Origin: Chinchilla lanigera
Lineage: Eukaryota; Chordata; Mammalia; Rodentia; Chinchillidae
DNA: 64,000 nucleotides
Assembly (NCBI RefSeq): GCF_000276665.1
Contig: NW_004955438.1
Span: 7,397,444 to 7,461,443, forward strand
Direction of reading: 5' to 3'
The notes below the pieces were generated by a model. That model was given only the letters and a program-made list of their open reading frames with translations. It was not told where the DNA came from and did not search any database. The translations under genes were made by a program, and so were the position numbers. Numbering within the stretch: position 1 is the stretch's first letter; the number at the start of each line of letters is the position of its first letter. Shown one piece after another: positions 36,273 through 50,009 of this stretch.

Positions 36273-37978
36273 GCCATCATCTATTTACCCATCAGCTATG
36301 TGATATCTACCTACTAATCTATCTGTGTTCTAGAAGTTGTATTTCTCGAGATAGCCCTATCACAAAGTATATGAAGTATCTGACATAGTTCCAGACAAGA
36401 ACTAGGTACTCTAAATGTGTACTGTTTTTCCTTTATTCCTTCTGCCTTAGTGCTAAATAAGCAGAATGAATGTTGAGAAAATATTCTCCAAAATCTGGCA
36501 ACCACATCACTTACCAAAGATGACCATATGCAGGTCTCTTCTTCTATGAAAAGTGGTCAGTGTTTGCATTTGCTCAGGGTCACTGCAAGGGAGACAGAGC
36601 CCTTTCCACCTCCATGTGGCAGCAGCAGCAGATCATTTGGAGTCCTGGATTTTATGGACATGTAGAAATGGTAAGAAGACTTCCTAAAATGTGGTCACAT
36701 TCCAGAACTGCTACATTAATTCTGTAATTTGTTGAAATGTCATCTTTTTGATCCAAAACAGAAAATTTTTCCTTTCATTTTTGTCTTTCTAATTTTTGGT
36801 TTTTCATTTGATCCACCTTTTTAGTGGTTGGAGGTAGGCATTTTGTGTATGTTTGTTTATAGGTGGAAATAACAACCTGGTAAAGAATGCCGTAAACTCA
36901 GAATTGGAGGAGTGATATTTTGCTTATTTCTATGTAGAGTTCCTTGGTGGTCTCTGATTTTGGAAAAATAATATTTTGGTAAGCAAAAATAATCTAAAAG
37001 ATATTAGAAAGATCTCCATCAGAAAAATAAATATGCAGAGTCTAGGGTGACTTGAGGATGTCCATTAGTAGAATTGTACCAGAAATGTGGTAGGAGAATT
37101 GTTTCTTTCTTTGTAATATTATATACTTGTGGTTTTGTCTAGCTTGACCAATGCTAGTCTTGTGTCTCAAGCTTTCTGTGTTTTGCCTTCTTAGTGACTA
37201 ATTAGCCATATGCCTTCAACTCCCACTATGGCTGCTAAAGAGGAGAAAAAATAGTGGTCTTGATAATTATACAAATCATTTAGAATTTTGGGTCCAGTAC
37301 ATACTCAGAATGTGACATTGAATCTTTTTATTAAAAGCCAAATGTGTCCTTTCCTCATATCTGTACGTAGATTATCCTTCAGGTGAAATTCTACATCCTT
37401 CAGGTGAAATTCAGCTGCGTGCTGTTTTAGTTAAATTGCATGTCTAAGTTCTGTTCTGATTTGTCAGGTTGAGGAAAGATTTTTGTCCATCTAGGGAATT
37501 CAAACCTTTAGGCTTTACTCTGCCCAGTAATATTCTTGAACTTCAAACATTTTTGTAAATATTTTTCTAACCCTTTTTCTGGTGATTCTGCAAGGCAAGT
37601 TATATGTTGCATTACTTTTTCTCTCTGCTGAGAGTGCATACTTGCTTTATAACATCATCCTATCTCAGTGCCTACATTTTATATCCAAATGTAGGAGATG
37701 CTTCCTGTTTTTTATCTAGTGAATAAGAATGTTAGAGTTCTGTAAACTACTCTATTTCTATATAAGGTACCTATTCAAATCTTTTGTGCTGCCTGTAGTT
37801 TAGTAAATCTAAGAAATAAAATTTATAAGTATTTTAAGATCAGTTACTTTAATTTTATTACAGTCATAAAAATGACCAAATGAGAAAGTGATCCTGGCTA
37901 AAAAAATATTATTTGACATATCTGATAAAAATATTTTAATTGAATCTCATTGATTGTTCTTTAGCCTTAAAACAAGTA
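36273..37978. other. AT-rich DNA with a 21-bp tandem duplication
   Basis: At 37374-37415 the unit ATCCTTCAGGTGAAATTC plus three bases occurs twice in tandem, differing only in its last bases. Otherwise unassigned. Confidence 0.4.
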
Positions 37979-38105
37979 AAGACTACTCATAGGGGCCGGG
38001 GATGTAGCTCAGTGGTACAAGCACCTGCCTGGCAAGCACGAAGTCCTGAGTTCAATTCCTAGTACCAAAAAATTTATAAAAAGAAATTTTAAAAAAGACT
38101 ATTCA
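37979..38105 (+). mobile_element. ID SINE, sense
   Basis: GGGGCCGGGGATGTAGCTCAG to TTCAATTCCTAGTACC with an A/T-rich tail. Duplication AAGACTACTCA (37979-37989) / AAGACTATTCA (38095-38105), one mismatch. Confidence 0.9.
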
Positions 38106-38326
38106 CAATTTAAAGACAAAAAAGGCAGTAGCTCTATAGTTCTTAGCTTTTTTCCCTATGTTTTCTTCACGGTGATACTTATATGTTGAGAACTTTTTAT
38201 TATAATTTAGTTATCTGGCTTTATGGTAAATTTATACAAAATAATGTTTTTATTATGTTTGTATAATAAAATGTATTCAAAATTTTTATTTGTTTTTTTT
38301 TTTCTTGTTTCTTTGGTTTTTACTTT

Positions 38327-38496
38327 GAGTTACTGGGCTGAGCATGGTGGGGCATGCCGGTAATCCCAGACTTGGGAGGCTGAGGCAGGAGGATCGTTGT
38401 GAGTTTGAGACTAACTTGGGCTACAAAGTGAGCTGAAGGCCAGCCTGAACTGCACAGGGAGACCCTGTCTCCAAAAGATAAAAAAAATAGAGTTAC
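38327..38496 (+). mobile_element. B1 SINE, sense
   Basis: GGGCTGAGCATGGTGGGGC, CTTGGGAGGCTGAGGCAGG, the doubled GGCTACAAAGTGAG/GGCCAGCCTG blocks and GACCCTGTCTCC with an A tail. Short duplication GAGTTAC at 38327-38333 and 38490-38496. Confidence 0.93.
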
Positions 38497-41088
38497 ATTT
38501 AGGGAATTCACCATTATTAGATGAATTATTAAAAAATGAGATGGGTTTTTAAATTTCAACATTCTTTTGAGGTTTCTATTATTTTTCTGATGCAGTTGAT
38601 ATTTACATCATTATATTCTATAAAATTTTAGCCCCATTTTATTATTTTTCAGGTCAACCTGTGACATCATTTATAAATTTTTAAAATTGATTTTATCTGT
38701 CACATATTGGAGATGAAATCTTTGAATTATATTAAATTGTCATATATCCATGACAACTTCTTGTTCTGTATCATTGGTTTGTATAATATCTAGTAAAATT
38801 TCTAGGTAGCCAACCAGTTCTCCTGCCACAGGTAGCCTCATGGAATTTTTAGTTAAGATGTCCCTAAATTAGGCTCTGGAGAATCTTGCAAGTTGTTCAG
38901 TTGCACAATACTGTCATTGTGTCAGATTTCTTTTTGTGTGATAAGAAGGTGTGAAGAAGTGGAAGGATTCCACAATTATATGACTAAATATTTTCCACTT
39001 AGCACGTGTCTGCAGATCAAGGCATTTCCAAAAGGTCATCACCTCTCCCTTCTCTCTCTCAGGTTAGACAGGATAATGAGAGGATCTGGCCTGGATAAAA
39101 TACTGTAATTTAGGAAGAGAAGATATCAACAACATGTATAATGGGGTGAATAGAACAAAAAGCTCTTGACCTCAAGCAACTGATCAGTATATACAATATA
39201 TTTCCATATGTTCTTCACATCACAGCAATTACCTATTTGATGACTCAGTAATATCAACAAAAGTTGGAATTATGTCATTTGATTTAATAATAAACTAGAC
39301 TATCTTTTCAACTGTTTAAGGAGTAGTTGTCACTTTTACACTTTTCCCTAAGTACTAATCCCCAATGACAGCATAAATTAGAGCCCCAGGATAGGGTGTG
39401 ATTGGGCAGGAGATTATATGAAAACTCCTAAGTAATGTCATGGGGCTATCACATGAGAAAAACGTAGAAAAATTGTGATCAAAATTATGGTGAATGTTTA
39501 AATTTTAAAAATGTTACAGTAAAAGGCCCATTTTTCATCAATCCCCTTAAAATACTTCCTTCACTTTGAACTCATTTATCTAATCATTCTTGGCACTTTC
39601 TTAACCAATTCAGACTTCTGTCATGAGTGTCTCCACTTGTACTGTCACAGCTGCCTTTATGTCATGCACTGAATGTTTACTTTTAATTGTAGTTTTGACT
39701 TTGGAGAAGAGCCAGAAGTCATATGGTGCCAGATACAGTAAACAAGATTAATGGGGAGACACTGTAATATTTTTATTTGGCAGAAATTGCATAAACACAC
39801 ACTGCAAACTGCTTTTGAAAGTAGCAAGAGTGATGAGAGAGACGAGCTCAAAGAAGAGAACTATTTTGAGGGTGAGGGCTAATGACAATGTATCTTTTAC
39901 AGAAATAATTTTATTTTTATTTAAAAATTCACTATATTTTGATCACCTTTTAGATATTGAAACTGGTTATGTTTATCTCTACAGTTAATATGGCTAATAA
40001 AAATGCAATGTGTGGGAAAACACTGCTGCCATTAACTTTCTATTTCATTTTATATGTATGTATTTGTCCAAACTTCTAAACTTTTATTTCAAGTAGCTCA
40101 TATTCTGATAACCACATTTGAAGAACCATGCAATAAGACTCAATGTACTACTGTAGCATCCTCCTGCATAAAATTTCACAGGATCTTTTCCTCCAAGGCA
40201 ACTTTTCCTAGTCTTGCACTAAGTGCAATGAAGATTTAGAAAAAGAAAACATAATCTCATAATCTAGACTAATCAACTATTGTCCAACATTAGAAGGAAT
40301 TTGCATAAGTTACAGAGTTAGACTAAGTAAAATGTTGGTCATTTACAAAATGTTATTCTATGTATGGAAAAAACAAAACTACTTATCTAAAAAAGTAATA
40401 AGTAATTTTCCACTTCTCATCATTACCTTATCAATTCAAAAATGATTATTCAGCATCTACAAGATTCCAAAGTCTGCAGCTTGGGGATATTCAAAATTTA
40501 TATTAATCAAAGCACTGAGTATTCCTCAAAGGAGTAATCGCTGAAACTTGAAATAGCATTGATGTAGTCTGCTTACCTTCCATGGTTTGGTCTGCACAAG
40601 CAGAGGCTTCGTTCTTTTATCAAGAAAATAGACAAAGATTTATAGAAAAGAATATCTGTATTTATTGTTAGTATAATATTGGTTATTTTATCAGTTAAAA
40701 GTAACATGTAATCTTAGTATATGTTTGAAAGATATAAATATGGAATTAGAAAAAATATCATCTTATAAAATTTAGTTTACCAATTAAAGGTCAGTAAGCT
40801 AAGGCTTACAGATTGTAGGCATCACAACTTACCCAACAATGGAATCTTTAATGAGGTTACCAGGAGGAAACCTAATTAGACTATCAGATGCTGTCTTTCA
40901 AAAGACCTATAACAACATATTATACTAACCTAGACGATCATAATGTAGCTTAATGATTCAATGGCCCTGTGCCTGGGAATTTGAGGCCCTATGTATGGCT
41001 GGAACTTAAAATTTCCTGTCTACATTTTACTTGGCTTAAAAAAAAGGTAATGTTTACTATTGAAAAAGGGACTGTGCCGATTAGCATT
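38497..41088. other. AT-rich single-copy DNA, no gene seen
   Basis: 2.6 kb without an assignable repeat or gene. The short frames at 38893, 39657 and 40054 have no features. Confidence 0.35.
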
Positions 41089-41444
41089 GTGTTAATAATG
41101 TGTTACTACAACAAGCACTTGAGATAGTCAACTCATAAAGACAAAAGATTTATTTGGCTTCACAGTTTTGAAATTTTCAGTCCATGATTAAGTGACCTTG
41201 CTGCTTTGCGGTCACAGTGAGGCTGTACATCATGACAGGGGGTACACATGAGAGAAAGGATTGCTCATGTTATGGCAAAGGAAAGAGAGGAAGGTGGAGG
41301 GGCCCACAATCCCCTGAAGGAATGCTTCCAGTGACTAGGAAACCTCCCACAGAGGCCAGCACTTAAATTATCTACCACCTCTCAGTAATACCACAGTAGG
41401 CACTAAACTGACATGTGGGCCCTTGGGAGACCCAAATTATAACA
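41089..41444 (-). mobile_element. MaLR-type LTR, antisense, diverged
   Basis: TGTTAATAATGTGTTACTAC, GATTTATTTGGCTTCACAG, TTTTCAGTCCATGATT and a final GGGAGACCCAAATTATAACA. The element follows the antisense MaLR plan, with more changes than its relatives in the window. Confidence 0.65.
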
Positions 41445-44400
41445 CAGATTACACCGACCACTTTGTGTACATAAAATCCCTTTCCAAATAATCCCCAAGT
41501 TCCACGGTATACAAGTTTCTTTCTGTCATAAATTCTTCAGATTGCAGGTTTAAGCTTTCCTGGAAAAGATCATAAATTCAATCTTATGTGCATTGATTTC
41601 CAGGTGCCTTGAGACACTGCAATGAAATTGTCTCGTAGTCATCATATATATGTCTGCAGCTCAGAGAAGGGACTTGAACTAAAGATAAAAGTTGGAAGCC
41701 TTAGTTGGGAGAGATTGTACAGGGAGAGTATAGAATGAGAGGGCGAGAGTGTTTGAGACTAATCCTAAAAGAATTCCAATATTTAAAGACCTGGTAGAGG
41801 AGAATGAACCCACTAAGAGTGCTAGGAAGGGCAAGCTAGAGGGGGAAGAGGAGATTTTGAAAGGACAATTTGATTTCCAGAGAAGGAAAAGCAGAGAAAC
41901 TTTCAAAAAAGATGGATGATTTAAAGCTTATAACTGCTAAGAGTGGCAGCAAAATAAATAATTTTTAAAAGGCATGTCCTTTGGAGATATGGAGGTTTCT
42001 CATAAGATTTAGTCCTTATTATTCATTTATGGCATTCTTGAAAATTCACTTTCAAAATAGTACTTCAGATGTCTTCATGGTAATTTAAGTGCATGCACAT
42101 AGCACAACAAATTGAATATACGTGTTTTCAGTAGAGGAAAAATAAACAAACACTGCCTTCTCGCTCCGGCAGCAGTCATGCCACAGATACATGTCCTTTG
42201 CATAGTCTACTTGGAATCATATTCTTTGAATTTTTGTGATGTTTGTTAATTTCACATTTTAAAATAGTTCAAAATCATATTACTGAACTGCTGTCTGCAG
42301 TTCTTAACCTCAGGAAGGATGTAATGTGCCTTGTGAAGTAAGTGTGTGTGTAAGATAGATTTGCTCTGGCATGAGGTACAGTGCTGTTGGCCGTGAGTTC
42401 AACAATACTAAGTATGGACTCATTAAACAGACACACACAGCGGGAGGTTAAGCTGACAAAAACATGAACACAGGCTTGTAGGAACCTAACTGGGCATTTC
42501 TTCTGGGAATAATGTTTTGTATTTGCTAAGTCAGTGTTCATGTTAACTTTACGGAACATAACTACCATAAATAATGGGAATCAGCTAAATATACATCAGA
42601 TAAATGAACAACACATGGTGCAATATGTTACCTGTTGTCTAATGACAGATAATTTTCTGTCACATTTAGCACCATAATTTATAAGTTTTCTATTAAAACA
42701 CTCAATACTTACTTACATTATCCAATTATTTCTTCTAATTAATACTTTAGTTTACTTCCTCTACTTTATTGGAACCTGACTTTTTCTTCTATTTTAATAA
42801 AAATTTAGAATTTTTATAGCAGTTTGACATTCTTATACTCTTACATTCAATTTATAGTTAGGGAAAGTATTTGGTTTGCAATATTTTGTTTTTATATGGA
42901 TGGAAAAAGTATTTCACCATTATTATTGTCTGTTATTTTCTATATTCTAATACATAGCTTTGAAATCCAAAAACAATTTGTGCATAATCATTTTATGATT
43001 GCTTTTCAATAGAGCTTAATATATCATCTTCTATTCGCCTTTACCTTGTCTTCCTTTGGATTTCTGTTTTAATAATATACAAAGATTGGCCTGACTGATT
43101 TCTCAACACCTTTAAAAGGGAGGCTTGTTTGGGAAACAAATTATTCTGTAATCTTTTATTACTCAGTGTTTCTGACATTTAAAATTCAAATATAAATGTA
43201 ATACTTGTACAACATTGCACCTACTTTAGCTAATGATAGAGTGCTGTGATTTTGCTTCCACATGTTTTAAATAAGCAAATATGAGACACTTATCATATAC
43301 TGAAATTTGAAAGATTTAGGTGTACATAGACTCGAGTATTTAGGTGACTTGTGGGAGGTGCACAGTGACACATATACACAGCATAAATTCTTATACAGTA
43401 GTTGGTTTTGTTCTCAAAACATGCTTACAAGCCCTATATTCTATTGATAGCAAGGGTTGGGGACTCAAAACCCATAAAGAAGACTCATATATCTTATCTC
43501 AGAGATAAAATCACATCTAATGTATTATAATATAGCCATTGTGTCTGTTTCAGATGAGTTTCCAGTCTAGTGATAATAGGAAGAGAGCAAGTAAGTGTTA
43601 AATGCATATTTTCTATTTTTTAAGATGACAAAGAGTCATTTTCCCCTTTTAAGTCACTGTTTTTGTGTTTGTTTCCTGCAAGCATGAGCTCAGGAAGTGA
43701 TAAAGTTGACACAGTTGCTGATGGATTTTACAGTGGTCCATGCCAAGTTGTTTCCTGGTGCCAAACACAATGGATCAGGAAATATGGCACGTGACCAGAA
43801 AAATCTTATTGTTTTGAATAAGTTTTCTCTTTCAAAGTGACTGTAAGCAAAATTTCCCAGAATATTAAGATATGTCTTCATAATGATGGATGATCCTACA
43901 AATGTTCACATAGTTATCTTCACACATAGTTTTCTTGTTAGTCTAACACTTTAAAGAACCAGATTACAAAATAGCCCAAGAAATCCCTGACAAGTCTTTT
44001 CAGGATACATGAAATAAAACACATTTTGGAAAAAAGGATTTGATGAAGTAAAAAAGCAAAGAAAAACAATATAACTCTCTTCAACTTCATTTCATTTACA
44101 GTAATATCTTTTCTAATCTACTTAGTGTTGTATTTAGCATGATAAGCCACACATTTGCAGTGTAAAGTCTTTTGAACCTAACAGATCTCTGGGATTTTTC
44201 TTCTAAGAAAACTTTACAAACTGTAAATTTATCTCTACTATGTATAGGACCAATTAGTGCCAAATATTGACTTTTTCTCCCATTTCTATCTCCGAATGTT
44301 TCTTCACTTATACAATTATTTTCTTCCTCTTCAGTGATCCCGAACTTCCATGGCTTTTTGGCTGTTCTCTCTACTTAGTATCAATTTGGCTTAGATATTC

Positions 44401-45140
44401 ATACATATTTTTTCCCAAAGACTGGAATTCAAGTTTTTATGGGAACACTGCAATCAACTAAGTGAACAGCCAAATCCACACTTCAAAAATATTATTAATG
44501 TTTCATAAGGGTCCTTTCAAGTGCAAAAACCACATCATTTATGTGTGAAGTGCTTAAATGTACATTCTAAAAATCAAGTTTGTTGGGTTAAATTATTCTA
44601 TTCCATTTTCAAGTGTCAAGACTTAAAGTGATCATAAACTAGTGTTTGGGAAAGCTGGCCTTTGCTGGAAGAGACCACAGGAGATTGCAGCTGTGCTGTA
44701 GGCTTTAGGGACCATCCTCTTTAAGTAAACATGTTCACTATACAGCCATGCTAGGAGAGTTTATTTCTACCAACTACTGCGCTCCTGAGTATGGCCAGCT
44801 TTGAGAAAACAACAGAAAAAAAGCATATATTAGGTTGGTCATAGTTCTGTTGGTAAAGCTAAACTGTAGGTTAGAGTTACAAATGTCCACTGATACCCTA
44901 ATATTTTTCATCAAATGAAATAAAAACAAATAAGCCAGTGAAGGCATGAAAGAATAAAGCTCTTTAAAAATGAGACTTGTTTTGCAGAGAAGATGATGGA
45001 TAATGATGGCACATAGATTAAATCACAGATGTGATTTATGACAACAGTGTAACTTGCTGTTGGTCAAGCTTTCAAGTCAACTTCCACAGTGAAATATTCT
45101 TGGCTGCAAAGGTCTCTCAACACCTTCTTCTGTCTTTCAG
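41445..45140. other. AT-rich single-copy DNA, no gene seen
   Basis: 3.7 kb with no assignable repeat. A minus-strand 97-codon frame at 42275-42568 lies in less AT-rich sequence; no homologue was recognised. Confidence 0.35.
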
Positions 45141-45188
45141 CTGTCAGTTAAGATCCTTTTCATTGTCCACAAAGTAGTTGATCACCAG
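45141..45188 (+). other. Hypothetical 48-bp micro-exon candidate
   Basis: A pyrimidine-rich tract ending CTTCTTCTGTCTTTCAG (AG at 45139-45140) precedes a 48-base segment (16 codons, open in frame 1) followed by CACCAG|GTAATC (GT at 45189-45190). The acceptor is strong by eye and the donor fair. There is no neighbouring exon to anchor it, and pairs like this occur by chance, so this is only a candidate. Confidence 0.12.
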
Positions 45189-45250
45189 GTAATCATTTAC
45201 TACCAGATATGGCTGAACCTGTACAAAGAATCAGATCTTCTAGAAAGTAA

Positions 45251-45597
45251 GGGATGAAAAATTCATTTTTTAAAAATTTATTTTAAAATAAAAAAATTAT
45301 TTTAAAAATAAAAGAAGGAAAACATATTTATAAAATAGCATAAAAACAATACAAGCAATACTGAATTATAGACAAAGTGGTAGGAAACTAACAAAGGTTG
45401 TTGTATTACAGATTGGTATCTTCAAAATGGTTTCTTAGGAAAACAAATAGAGATATGCACGATTGATCAAATAATTAATCATTAACTGTTCCATTCAGTA
45501 AAGTGGTAGAAGTCAGAAGTATAACTATGTTAGCTATCTTGTATATGCATGAATACATAATTTTCCCTTCTTTCTTTTCTCTTTTCCCTGGGATGAA
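45251..45597 (-). mobile_element. 5'-truncated L1 3' end, antisense
   Basis: The segment 45259-45589 is an antisense L1 3'UTR. It has ATAAAAGAAGGAAAACATAT, GACAAAGTGGTAGGAAAC, GGTTTCTTAGGAAAAC and ACTATGTTAGCTATC, all shared with the large L1 at 49563. It stops abruptly at TTTTCCCT. The duplication GGGATGAA at 45251-45258 and 45590-45597 frames the truncated insertion. No ORF2 is present. Confidence 0.88.
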
Positions 45598-47747
45598 CAG
45601 TCTAAACAGACACATATCTTCCTTTCTTTTATCCAAATATATCTACTTTTTAAAACTTCTACAAGTGAAAGAAAAAAAAAAAAAGAAATGTTAAAAAAAA
45701 ATAAGCTAAGAATCATAAACCCCTATTTGGCTGATATTCTCTTTTGAGAAACTGAACTTGGCATAGCATAGAAGCATCCCAGCTGTGATGATACTGTATG
45801 GTTGCTTCCAACAAAGTATTATTACAATGCACCTGTGGGGCATAATTATTATTCCTCCCTCCCTAGGTATAGACAGATATATTTTAGTATTTTTCTTACT
45901 TTACACCTGTAAATTCAACTGAGAATTTGCTACAGGGAATAATTTTTTTCAATGATATAGACTCGATAATCTATTATCATAACCTGGCTTTTCCAATTAT
46001 TCTGTTCATAACTCCTCTGACTCTAATCTTTGAAAACCTGTGAAAAACCTGTCCATCACTTGCAACTGGTTGGGATCTGACTTACAAAGTTGAAAATTAA
46101 ATTAGATGTATGAAAAAAAAGTGAAACTAGTTAATAAATCATATGAATCATTTCATTTCTTATACCAACATAAATAATATCATGTGTTATAAATGATTTT
46201 GAAATAGCAAAAAAAGGAACATCCAAGTCCAAAATAATCCCAAAACTAGAAAGTCTATCAAAACCCTTTCTTGTTCTTCCTAATAATGGCAGTTTCATAT
46301 ATCATTTAGTATTTCTGCGTTTTGCCGGTCTTGACATGTGATTCTTCACTTTTTAATGTGAAAAATTCTTATAAGTACCTTGTGGATCCAATATAAAATT
46401 TCATTCAGGGAAAAGATATTGCTACCCCTCCAGCCTTAAAAAATAAATCTGTTAAGTCTGTGCATTCCTAGAATCAATAAAATATTAGAATATATTACCA
46501 TGTAATTGAAATTATAAATCCTAAAATAAAATATATGTAAGAAACTAGTGTATTATATTTATTGTTATTGGCTACTTCAGTTATTCATTTGTGATAGCAC
46601 TTCATAAACTGGTAGCTGGTAATACTGTTACAATTTTCCGACAAACACACAAAAATGTCATTTACAGTATTTTTTAGGATAATTCCAGCAAATTATTCAA
46701 CTGTTTTTCTGTTAAACAAAGAATTCATCACACAGTGGAGATTTGGGGACTTTTGTCTGCCTCAATCCAAACTTTTCTCTAAACACAAATGAAATATTTA
46801 TTCAGATATCAAACAGTGAGGTGTTGACGTTTTCCTAGTGATAATTTCCATGTAGAAAAGAGACAGCTGTACAAGTCCAGATGAAAATGGGTCCTTTTAC
46901 AAACAAGTAAATTTCTAAAATTATTGAGCCCTGCAACTATGTGACACCACCCTGTATTTCTCACCAACTAAGGAGAAAGTCACACAATCCTTGAACAAAG
47001 CAAAGCTATCACTTATTACAGTAGACTGACCCAGCCATGCAGGGATCAGACTGCTGAGGCTGTGTCTATTTGCCCCATATTTTAACTTCATTTTGGTGTG
47101 CTGACATTTGGAGTGACCCTGATTGGTCTGGAATTAGCCTTCTTATCCTGTGAAACATCTGTACTGTATTGTTCCAAAGGATTAGCTGCCCACTGGGACT
47201 TCTGTGAAGTCAGGACAATGGAGGTCATTAAAGGTGCAAACATTTATTTTCCGGCCTCTGCTTCAGTGGGGAAACCCAGGCAGCTAATGGATTTTTTCTT
47301 TTATTTCTTTTTTTAATCCAAAGCTTAGCATTCTTGCAAACACAACTAAACAACAGCAAACCCAGCTAGACATGCTACACTGGAATTGATGACATTAGGA
47401 ATTTGGAATTATTTACAGGCCAAAAGAGAAGACAAAAGAAAGCATGAGATTCCGTGTCAAAGTGAGGAGTTAAAAGCAAACTAGAGCAGAGCTGTCAAGA
47501 AGGGAGCTGAAATAAGTCTGAGTTGTGCAGCCCAGACTCAGCCCTCGGTGGCAGTGCGAATAAAACACCTCTTCCTCTTGAAGTTTTCCTACATTACTTT
47601 TGCTTTTCACTTGATATACTTAAATTCATCTATTGTTCTTTCTTCACATATCCCAAAATACAGTCATAGCTGACAAAACTGTCTTATTTGACAGGTAAAA
47701 CCTGAGATGCAACAGTGTGTGGAAAAAAAAATAATTTTCTAGTGGTA
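45598..47747. other. AT-rich DNA; balanced segment at 46930-47330
   Basis: No gene or named repeat. The 46930-47330 piece is repeat-free and less AT-rich than its neighbours. Confidence 0.35.
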
Positions 47748-48130
47748 TAGGTTGAGCTCTGCAACCCCTAACAAGTGTGTATTGAAGTGCTATTTCTCCA
47801 CCCTCAGAATGTGACCTTACTTCAAAGTAGAGGTGACTTAGATGTAATTAGTTAAGATCAGGTCGTATTGGGGTAAGGAAGGCCGCTAATCTTGTATGAT
47901 CAAAGTCCTTACAAGTAGATAATCATGTAAAGAGGCACACAGGAAGGACACTGCGTGATGATGAAGGAAGAGACTGAAGTTATACATCCACAGACAAAGA
48001 ATGCCAAAGACACCCAGCTAGCTGCCAGAAAGTAGGACAAGGCCAGGCAAGCTTCCCTTCCAGATTTCATAAGTAAGGATCTATTATCTATTTAATTTAG
48101 CACTTCCAACCTTTATAGCTGGAAGATAGT
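47748..48130 (+). mobile_element. MLT1 LTR relic, sense
   Basis: GGTATAGGTTGAGCTCTGCAAC, CCCTCAGAATGTGACCTTAC, AATTAGTTAAGATCAGGTC, GATCAAAGTCCTTACAAG, GAGACTGAAGTTATACATCCAC and GCTGCCAGAAAG fall in sense MLT1 order. Confidence 0.7.
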
Positions 48131-49547
48131 AATTCCCTTATTTTAAGCTCACTTCTGGTATTTTTTTTTTAAATTGAAACCCTGGAAATCTGACACACTT
48201 ACATTTGTACAATTAATAAAGGAGTTCTGACATAAACCTGACATGAATTCAGGATTTTTTTAACTGTGAAAATGATCTGCCTACATCATCTTACCTTGTA
48301 AACTGCTATATTGTGCACCAAAGCATGGATATGGTAGAGATCCAAAAGGTAAATAACAGATAAGAATACCATGTTCCATTTTTTTCTTTATATTAAAGAG
48401 CACTTTTTAATGTACTATACACTAGTCTTCTCTGAACAATTCCCTAAATATTAGCATACCAGCATAATAAGATTGACTAATTCTGAATTCTATGAGGTAC
48501 ACGACTTGAATGCTAATTATATTTAATTCACATTATTATTCTATTTGTGGGTTATGACCAAAATTTAATGAGTATCAAAATCCATTTAATGGGTACTCTC
48601 ATACAAAATGAAGAAAATCAACAGAATAAAACAGAATGATAATTACTAGATTAGATCATATATGCTTCAAGTACCACTTCGAAAATGTTGATAAATACTT
48701 GTGACTATATGCATGTATGTAGGGAGAGTTGTATCTACATTCCAAGTTGTGATATAAAAACCACTAATTTTTGTAAATCACAGAGAAACACATTGGAGAG
48801 CTGTAGTAGTAAGCTAGAATTTATAAATGATTATTACTTCACTGCATCAAGATAGCTATAATAAATAGGGTTAGTTAAGGCAATGTTTTATAGAAAACAT
48901 TGGTAATGATCCCAGAGTTCCTAATATGTTTATTACTTTTACAAATCATAAAACCTCATGGATTTGTGGTGAGATAAAAAGTTTCTATAACTGCCAAAGT
49001 GCTGTTTCTCCAATCACAGGGCTTGCCAAAAAGTTATAAATATCATGAAATTTTATATTTGCCAGTTATCTATGCTTCTTGCTCTTGGAACAATAGGGCA
49101 AGCAACAGTGTTACCATAAATATTTTCAAATTTTAAATATACAATATTCCTAAACGGAATGCATACATATGTAAAAACTAATGCAGATAAAGAATGTAAT
49201 GAGAACTTTCAAAGTAAAACATCCAGAAATGAACTTCTAAATGTGTTCCTTTCAAGTAGGTAGTCTCTTTACCTAAGGTGAAAGAATCTCTTAATTTTTG
49301 ATTACTCAAAGGTTAATAAAGACAAAATGACAGGGAAGAAGGTCAGATAAATAAAGTATTTTAATCAGTGGCATCAGAGGAAAACATGGATCTTGACCAA
49401 GTATTCTGACTCTTAGATGTGTGCACCTAGAACAAAGCATTTCTTTCTTCTAAAACATCCCAAATCAGTAACTATTTTAAATATGCAAGTTATTAAAACA
49501 GATAAGATGAAGCAAAGAATCTGAGTAGAACTTTATATACCACATAA
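48131..49547. other. AT-rich single-copy DNA
   Basis: Nothing recognised. Confidence 0.35.
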
Positions 49548-50009
49548 CACAATAGAGTTAGTTTTTAAAATTTATTTTAAAAATAAAAGAAGGAAAACAT
49601 ATTAAGAAAAATACATCCATTTACAAAATAGCATAAAAACAATATAGGCAATACTGAATTACAGACAAAGTGGTAGGAAATTAACAATGGTTGTTGCATT
49701 ATGTATTGATATCTTCAAAGTGGTTTCTTAGGAAAACAAATACAAACATGCAAGATTGATCAAATAAGTAACCATTCACTGTTCTGTTCAGTAAAGTGAT
49801 AGAAGTCAGTAGTACAACTATGTTAGCTATCCTGTATGTACCTACATACATAATTTCCCTCTCTTTCTTTTCTTTTTTCCCTCATCCCTGTTGCTCTTCA
49901 CTTTTGAGCATTTTTCTTTCATTTCACAATGTCTATCACACCTCCCAATTTTTATTCAGTCTTTCAGGTTCTTACACTGGTGAGACAATATGTTGTTTAA
50001 ACATGGAGG

